Below are positions 58,895 through 64,000 of a stretch of 64,000 nt of DNA, one piece after another. The stretch spans positions 28,707,501 to 28,771,500 of the forward strand of contig NC_091668.1 in NCBI RefSeq assembly GCF_042453785.1. The letters run 5' to 3'. Under the pieces are notes generated by a model. That model did no database searches. It had not been told where the DNA came from and worked only from the letters and a program-made list of their open reading frames with translations. Source of the DNA: Malus domestica (taxonomy: Eukaryota; Streptophyta; Magnoliopsida; Rosales; Rosaceae). Both the position numbers and the translations under genes were made by a program. Numbering within the stretch: the stretch's first letter is position 1; every line of letters starts with the position of its first letter.

Positions 58895-61834
58895 CTATGC
58901 ATTTATTGTCGCGCGTCTGGATTGGGCAGAATAGTACGTCATGAGGATGACTGCATGCGTTTGAAAGTAAAACTTGTGCTTCCGGGTTACAACAACTATC
59001 GCCAAAGTTAGCTTTTGAATTTTTAATAGCATTGAGGATAGCTTTTGAACTATAGAATACAGGTAACTGTAGAATACAGGTAGTCGGGCCCCCATCTCTT
59101 CTCGCATGATGGTAGAGCTTATTTCTACTTTAGATACCGTCAAACATGTGAATAAGTCATCCGCTGCTTCTATGGAGGTGATGTCGGGTACTTCTTCAAG
59201 TCCTTGAATGTGCATTGGCGAGCCTCATCCCAAAGTGCATGCTTCTCTACCAAAGCAAAAGAGTCTGCCAGAGTTAGATCTTCTTTCATGATCAATTTTC
59301 CGAATAGCGGGTGGTCTGCTGGAAGTCCTTTTTGGAAGGCTGCTCTAGCTATCGAGTCGTTGCATCCGACTATTTTTGCCTTCTCTACTTTGAATCTCCT
59401 CACATAGTCGCGAAGCGACTCCTTTGGGTCTTCTTGACGTCGAACAAATGGTCAGACTTCTTTTTGATCGAGCGATAGAATGAATATTATTTGGTGAAAA
59501 CCAAAGAAAGTTCGTAGAAATTCCGGATGGATTGTGGCGGCAGGGTGTAGAACCAATCTTGCGTCTCGCCTTGTAGAGTGGTGGTGAATATCTTGCACAT
59601 GAGATCATCGTTGTTTCGATAAAGTATCATTGCGCTTCGGTAGCGCTTTATGTGTCTCTCCGGGTTTTCATCCTCTTTGAAAGATGTGAAATGTGGCATG
59701 CTGAACTCGCGTGGAGGCTCTGCCTGCTCGATCTCGTCCGTGAAGGGTAACCTGCTTATGTTGGTCATGTTCCGTCGAAGTGCCTCGTCGGTGACCTCGT
59801 TGCGTTGGAAATCATGCAATCGCTTGGTCAAGAGTCTCTCTACTTCTTCCTGAATTTGCCTTTGTTGGGGTAGCTGAGCTCTCGGCTACCCCTAGCCATG
59901 ACTTGCAGGTCTAGGCTGCTCTTCCAGGTGTTTGGCTCGTCTATGCCGCGGATGCAGTGCATGTGGTGCGTTCCTAGCAGGCGAGCGAGTTCTTCGCAGG
60001 CTGCTGGTTGAACTTGAGCTGGATTGAGTGACTACTTCTCTCCGTCCGTCGTGCTGCCTACTCTGATGTGAGGTGGAGGATGCTCCTTGTGGGCTTAACT
60101 GCGAATAGACACTTTGCCCGGAAGGTTGCTCATGTTGACTATCAGAGTATGACCCAAACCGTGAATGTATGCTCATCCGTGGGCCTAGTCGAGAATGCAT
60201 GCTCCTCCGCGTGCTAAGACGGGAATGTACACTTCCCAAACGTTCGGCTCCTGGCTGGTCGAGTGGCCGATTGCTGGGACGCTGCTGGAAAGGTCCGTCT
60301 GCCCTTGTCTTACTTCGAGATACCTCGTCCGGGGCACGTTGGATCCCGATGCGTTGCAAAAGTTGATTCACCAAGGCTGTCTGTTGTGCAAGGGCGCTCG
60401 TCAACTTTATGACTTGTCGAGACAAGTGTTGTTCGCCATTTGGATTGGAAGAGCTTGGAAGGAATGCGCCTCATTGGGCAGTGGAAGGGTGGTAGACTCC
60501 GGGCGCGAGATTTGAGTTGGGAAATGTCAAATCCGCGAAAAAATGTGGTGAGAATGCCCCCGGCTCGATGGTAGGTCCGGATGGTTGAGATAGTCTTGGG
60601 CCAACTTGGGCTGCTTGGAAAGCCACGGGAGCAGGCTGGGCCGTGAGAGTGGGCTGCTCGACTAGAGCTGGCTGGGCCACGGGAGTGGGCTGCTTGTCGG
60701 GAGCAGGCTGGGTCACGAGAGCAGGCTGCTCGGCAGGAGCAGGTTGGGCCGTGAGAGTGGGCTGCTCGACGGGAGCAGGCTGGACCACGGGAGTGGGCTG
60801 CTCGTCGGGAGCAGGCTGGGCCAAGGGAGTGGGCTGCTCGACGGAAGCAGGCTGGACCACGGGAGTGGGCTGCTCGTCGGGAGCAGGCTGGGTCACGAGA
60901 GCAGGCTGCTTGGCAGGAGCAGGCTGGGCCAAGGGAGTGGGCTGCTCGACGGAAGCAGGTTGGACCACGGGAGTGGGCTGCTCGTCGGGAGCAGGCTGGG
61001 TCACGAAAGCAGGCTGCTTGGCAGGAGCAGGCTGGGCCACGGGAGTGGGCTGCTCGACGGAAGCAGGCTAGGTCATGGGAGTGGGCTGCTCGACAGAAGC
61101 AGGCTGGGCCAAGGGAGTGGGTTGCTCGTCGGGAGCAGGCTGGGTCACGAGAGTGGGTTGCTCGTCGGGAGCAGGCTGGGTCACGAGAGCAGGCTGCTTG
61201 GCAGGAGCAGGCTGGGCCACGAGAGTGGGCTGCTCGTCGGGAGCAGGCTGGGTCATGAGAGCAGGCTGCTTGGCAGGAGCAGGCTGGGCCACGGGAGTGG
61301 GCTGCTCGACGGAAGCAGGCTGGGCCAAGGGAGTGGGCTGCTCGTCGGGAGCAGGCTGGGTCACGAGAGTGGGTTGGGAGCAGGCTGGGTCACGAGAGTG
61401 GGTTGCTCGTCGGGAGCAGGCTGGGTCACGAGAGCAGGCTGCTTGGCAGAAGCAGGCTGGGCCGTTAGAGCAGGTTGCTTGGCGGGAGCAGGCTGGGCCG
61501 CGAGAGCAGGTTGCTTGGCGGGAGCAGGCTGCTTAGTATGTGATGCATGCGAATGCAAGGCTTGGGCCCGGGCCCGTGCAAACTTGGATGGCACGACTTG
61601 GATAATGGCCTTGGTGCCGTGAGCCTTGGATGGCACAGCTCGAGTCGTGGTGAAGGCACCATGGACCTCGCCACGGGTGGCTACCGAGGTAGCCACCGTG
61701 GTGGTTCCCATGGTGGAAACTCGTGGTGGTGCTGCCGCTCCACTTATTGTCGCATTTAGCCTCACGGATCTCCGCAATCCCATTTCTTGAATATTAGAAT
61801 TTTCACTTGTGGAATTTTCTAAATTTCTAGCCAT
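58895..61834 (-). pseudogene. Gag fused to RT/RNase H fragment, inner Tat element
   Basis: Start MARNLENSTSENSNIQEMGL at 61834, then the Pro/Gln repeat (60640-61545) and an Arg/Ser-rich stretch (60425-59892, HSRL..SMHSRLGPRMSIHSRF). The retrotransposon gag core follows (59831-59487: FTDEIEQAEPPREFSMPHF, TTTLQGETQDWFYTLPP) and the gag end, LADSFALVEKHALWDEA. At about 59215-59222 the same frame passes directly into CTFKDLKKYPTSPP, the RT connection of Gypsy elements, followed in another frame by LFTCLTVSKVEISS and VTRKHKFYFQTHAV (RNase H-like). Several frameshifts occur in the repeat and core. The missing part is the gag zinc knuckle, protease and RT core. Confidence 0.83.
60640..61545 (-). repeat. 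Minisatellite coding a Pro/Gln repeat in gag
   Basis: About 30-bp units (minus strand encodes QPAPAKQPAL, QPAPDEQPTP, QPASVEQPTP and similar), some 30 copies in mixed higher-order order. The plus strand of the array is also open for hundreds of codons (60744-61622), a by-product of the 30-bp period. Confidence 0.92.
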
Positions 61835-61979
61835 TATATTTTGCTTATACGTTTTATCAAAGAACCTTTGCAAGTAAAACAATTCTAATAATAAGAACGT
61901 ATGAAAAATATTCAAATGGACTAGAAAATAAAGAAAAAACCTTTTTGTGCGAGAGTCTTCTACGAGTATGGATTTCAAC

Positions 61980-61999
61980 TCTCAATGAAAGCACCAATT
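61980..61999 (-). other. Primer-binding site of the inner Tat element
   Basis: Minus strand AATTGGTGCTTTCATTGAGA next to the 5' LTR, the kind of site seen in plant Tat/Athila-type elements. It confirms minus orientation. Confidence 0.75.
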
Positions 62000-62730
62000 T
62001 GTGGATGCAAATTTCTTCCTCCTTGATCTTGGACAATTTTGCACCTACAAAACAATTAACACCTTAGGTTAAGGCCAAGAGCCTCACGCGCCCACGATGA
62101 ATGGGGGGGGCTTTGGCCGAAGAACCTCCGATGCCAAAGTTAGAATTTAGAGAGAAAGAGTGTTTAGAGAATTTTGGGATTTTTGCCAAAGTGTTGGAAT
62201 GAATATTTGGTGAAAATAGGAGCCTATTTATAGGGCTAGGTTGGTTTAGGTTTTATTTTGGTTTAATTAGCCAATTAATTGGCTAATTAAACATGAAAGG
62301 AAATATTTTTGTGGTTATGGAATTAATTGGCTAATAAAAAGGAAGAAATGGTGAAAAAGGTAGAAAAAGTGATGGATTAGGTTTTGAATGGGGATAGCCG
62401 GCCATGTGGTGTTTTAGGGTTGAATTGGATGTGTTTTGTGGTTATTTGGATATAATGGATGGTTTAATTGACAATTAATGGGTTAATTAGGCAATAAACC
62501 CATTAATTAGCCAATTAACATAATTTAAAAGGAATGTGTTTGGGAATTACCTTGTAGAAAGGATTTGATGAGATGGACTTTGAAATGTTACCTATTTTGG
62601 GCACTTCTGTCTTGGTTGAAAGAGGGTTGCCCGCTGCTTGCGCGTAGGAACCTCGTTGTACTGCAAGGGTATTTTTGTCCTTTTTGTCCAAAAATCCACG
62701 TGTCGCCTTGAGAATATTTTTGGCTCCACA
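62000..62730 (-). repeat. Inner Tat element, 5' LTR
   Basis: 731 bp, nearly identical to 54369-55100. Minus-strand TATA at 62224-62233. Confidence 0.93.
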
Positions 62731-62735
62731 ATAAT

Positions 62736-64000
62736 GGCATAACAACTAACAATTCTCGGTATACGAGGTCTTGTTCATCGAGCTGCTTGAGTCTTAGAAC
62801 TTTGTCGTCTTGAATAGGGTTCAGGAGGTGATGGACCAATAGTGCTCTGACTTGGCAAAAATGCCATTAATTTGCATTGTCTTCGATAGGGGTTCAATGT
62901 CAACTTCTGCTGCTTGCATGGGTCGTGTAGCTGGCTTGTCGAGGTACTCGTTCCACTGACAGCACCTCGAGGTACTGTTTCCATTTTAGGCAGCCGTTGG
63001 TAGTGTGACCTGGCCCTTGGTGGAATGCGCAATACTTTGTCTGATCCAGTTTGGTAAGATCACCTCTCATGCGTGGCGGCAGTTTGAACCATGGTTCATT
63101 CTTGAGCTGACGGAGAATCTGGCCAATCCGAACTGTAAACTTGGTGAATGCCTTAGGCGCTGAGTCTTCTCTGTTTGGAGAATGGTTCATGCACTTATTT
63201 TTTTTCTCATTCTCGCAGGATTGCTTGGCCTCATCCCACAGTGCGTGCTTCTCTGCCAAAGCGTAAGAGTTTGCCAGGGTCAGGTTCTCGTCCATGATCA
63301 ATTTTCTGAAATCTACTGGGATTGAGCGGTAGGACGAATATTCCGATATCTGCCAAAGCGTGACTCATTCGGGTCATTTTTCATGTTGAATAGGTGGTCA
63401 GACTTCCTTTTGATTGAGCGGTAGGACGAATATTCCTTAGTGAAAACCAGGGAAAGTTCGCTGAAGTTCCAGATTGAATGTGGCGGCAGGGTATAGAACC
63501 AGTCTTGTGCCTTGCCTTGGAGTGTCGCGGCAAAGATTTTGCACATGAGCGCGTCGTTGTTGGCGTAGAGGGTTATGGCACTTCGGTAGTGCATCAAATG
63601 TCTATCTGAATCTTCATCTCCTTTGAACAAGGCGAAATATGGCGGGTTGAACTTCCGCGGTGGCTCCGTCTGCTCGATCTCGTCTGTAAATGGTGACCTA
63701 CTCAGGTTAGCCACGTCTCTAAGAAATGCATCGTCGGCAGTGTCAATGCGTTGGAATTCGCGCAGCTGCTCTGCTACGAGCCTTTGTACTTCCTCCTGGA
63801 TTTGTGCCTGGTGGGGCAATGGAGCCTCCAGCTGCCCCTAGTGTTAACCTGTTGGTCCATGTTGCTCTTCAGCATGTCCTGCTCGTCCGTGCCGCGGTTT
63901 CTGTGCACGTAGTCCATGTTGTGCTGCTTGCCGTCGCGCTTGACGGGGGCTGCCAGTGGAACTTGAGTTGGACTGCTCACATGCCCTTCTCTGTGCGTCA
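62736..64000 (-). pseudogene. Gag of the outer Tat element (resumes after the insertion)
   Basis: 63819-63313 encodes the gag core (FTDEIEQTEPPRKFNPPYF, AATLQGKAQDWFYTLPP). 63301-62900 encodes LTLANSYALAEKHALWDEAK, PWFKLPPRMRGDLTKLDQTK and the zinc-knuckle-like CAFHQGPGHTTNGC. A rearrangement at 63300-63430 breaks the frame. After gag (to about 62800) the sequence runs straight into post-pol material (aagactcaagcagctcgat, compare aagactcaagaagctcgac in the inner element), so pol is absent. The N-terminus and 5' LTR are beyond the window. Confidence 0.85.

Larger units (their letters stand above)
54364..62735 (-). mobile_element. Inner Tat-type Gypsy element (minus) nested in the outer one
   Basis: 54369-62730 is flanked by the perfect 5-bp duplication ATAAT (54364-54368 and 62731-62735). 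LTRs of 732 and 731 bp differ at only about six positions. On the minus strand the 5' LTR (right) is followed by a primer-binding site (TTGGTGCTTTCATTGAGAG), gag with a long Pro/Gln repeat, a fused fragment of RT/RNase H, a remnant of integrase, then an antisense ORF region and the 3' LTR. Protease and most of RT and integrase are gone, so it is non-autonomous yet inserted recently. Confidence 0.92.
49055..64000 (-). mobile_element. Outer Tat-type Gypsy element (minus), incomplete at the window edge
   Basis: It begins with its 3' LTR (49055-49654, TGTGGATG...GGCTCCACA). A purine-rich AGGTGTGGTGGCATT-type tract precedes it on the minus strand. Gag is on the minus strand at 62900-63980, and a spliced antisense coiled-coil ORF is on the plus strand at 50362-52704, as in Tat-lineage elements. 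It is split by the inner Tat element at 54369-62730. I see no protease, RT or integrase. The 5' LTR must lie beyond 64000. Confidence 0.82.

Noticed and set aside
60744..61622. 292-codon plus-strand ORF across the Pro/Gln array
   Set aside because: It follows from the 30-bp period on the opposite strand of gag. Its Gly/Leu/Arg-type repeat has no family resemblance and no signals of its own.

Overview
This is plant nuclear DNA: spliced genes with GT..AG introns, plant-specific families (Tubby-like, ROH1/DUF793, group A bZIP), plant LTR retrotransposons, MITEs and tRNA-derived SINEs. Gene and repeat flavour suggests a woody eudicot, plausibly Rosaceae (apple/pear-like), but the sequence alone does not prove the species. 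I recognise six host genes. From left to right they are the 3' end of a Tubby-like gene (+), a ROH1-like gene (+), a GBF4-like bZIP gene (-), a sterol-glucosyltransferase-like gene (+, 15 exons), a TMEM87/lung-seven-TM-like gene (+), and ALG6 (-). They do not form a pathway. ROH1/bZIP and TMEM87/ALG6 are convergent pairs.

Layout. 1-2.35 kb: Tubby-like 3' exons. 3.27-15.08 kb: a decayed minus-strand Copia element (TSD TTAAT). It is split by a roughly 4.8 kb Gypsy-type solo LTR, which itself holds a long-TIR DNA element. 17.4-22.1 kb: ROH1-like and GBF4-like genes, the latter with a Tourist MITE in its last intron. 24.4-33.1 kb: the glucosyltransferase-like gene, with introns full of MITEs, a foldback, a SINE and a tandemly amplified exon. 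34.8-40.3 kb: the TMEM87-like gene. Its first exon and leader are duplicated upstream and joined to a plantacyanin-like exon. 41.1-43.26 kb: ALG6, complete except for an apparent 2-bp deletion in exon 1.

43.45-64 kb: almost entirely retrotransposon. A very young Tnt1-like Copia element (TSD ACCAC, LTRs nearly identical, two in-frame TAG codons) sits 193 bp upstream of the ALG6 start. It is followed by 84 bp of non-repeat sequence, then two nested minus-strand Tat-type Gypsy elements running to the window end. The inner Tat element (54369-62730, TSD ATAAT) is inserted in the outer one. Both have gag on the minus strand and an antisense, spliced coiled-coil ORF on the plus strand. Both have lost most of pol through different deletions, and in the inner one gag is fused in frame to a fragment of the RT/RNase H region.

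Most notable: the TMEM87/plantacyanin exon chimera, the exon-8 amplification, the ALG6 frameshift, the Tat elements with conserved antisense gene architecture and independent pol loss, and an expanded Pro/Gln repeat in gag. I saw no CRISPR array, rRNA or tRNA gene. All splice junctions were inferred by eye from frame, phase and consensus sites.
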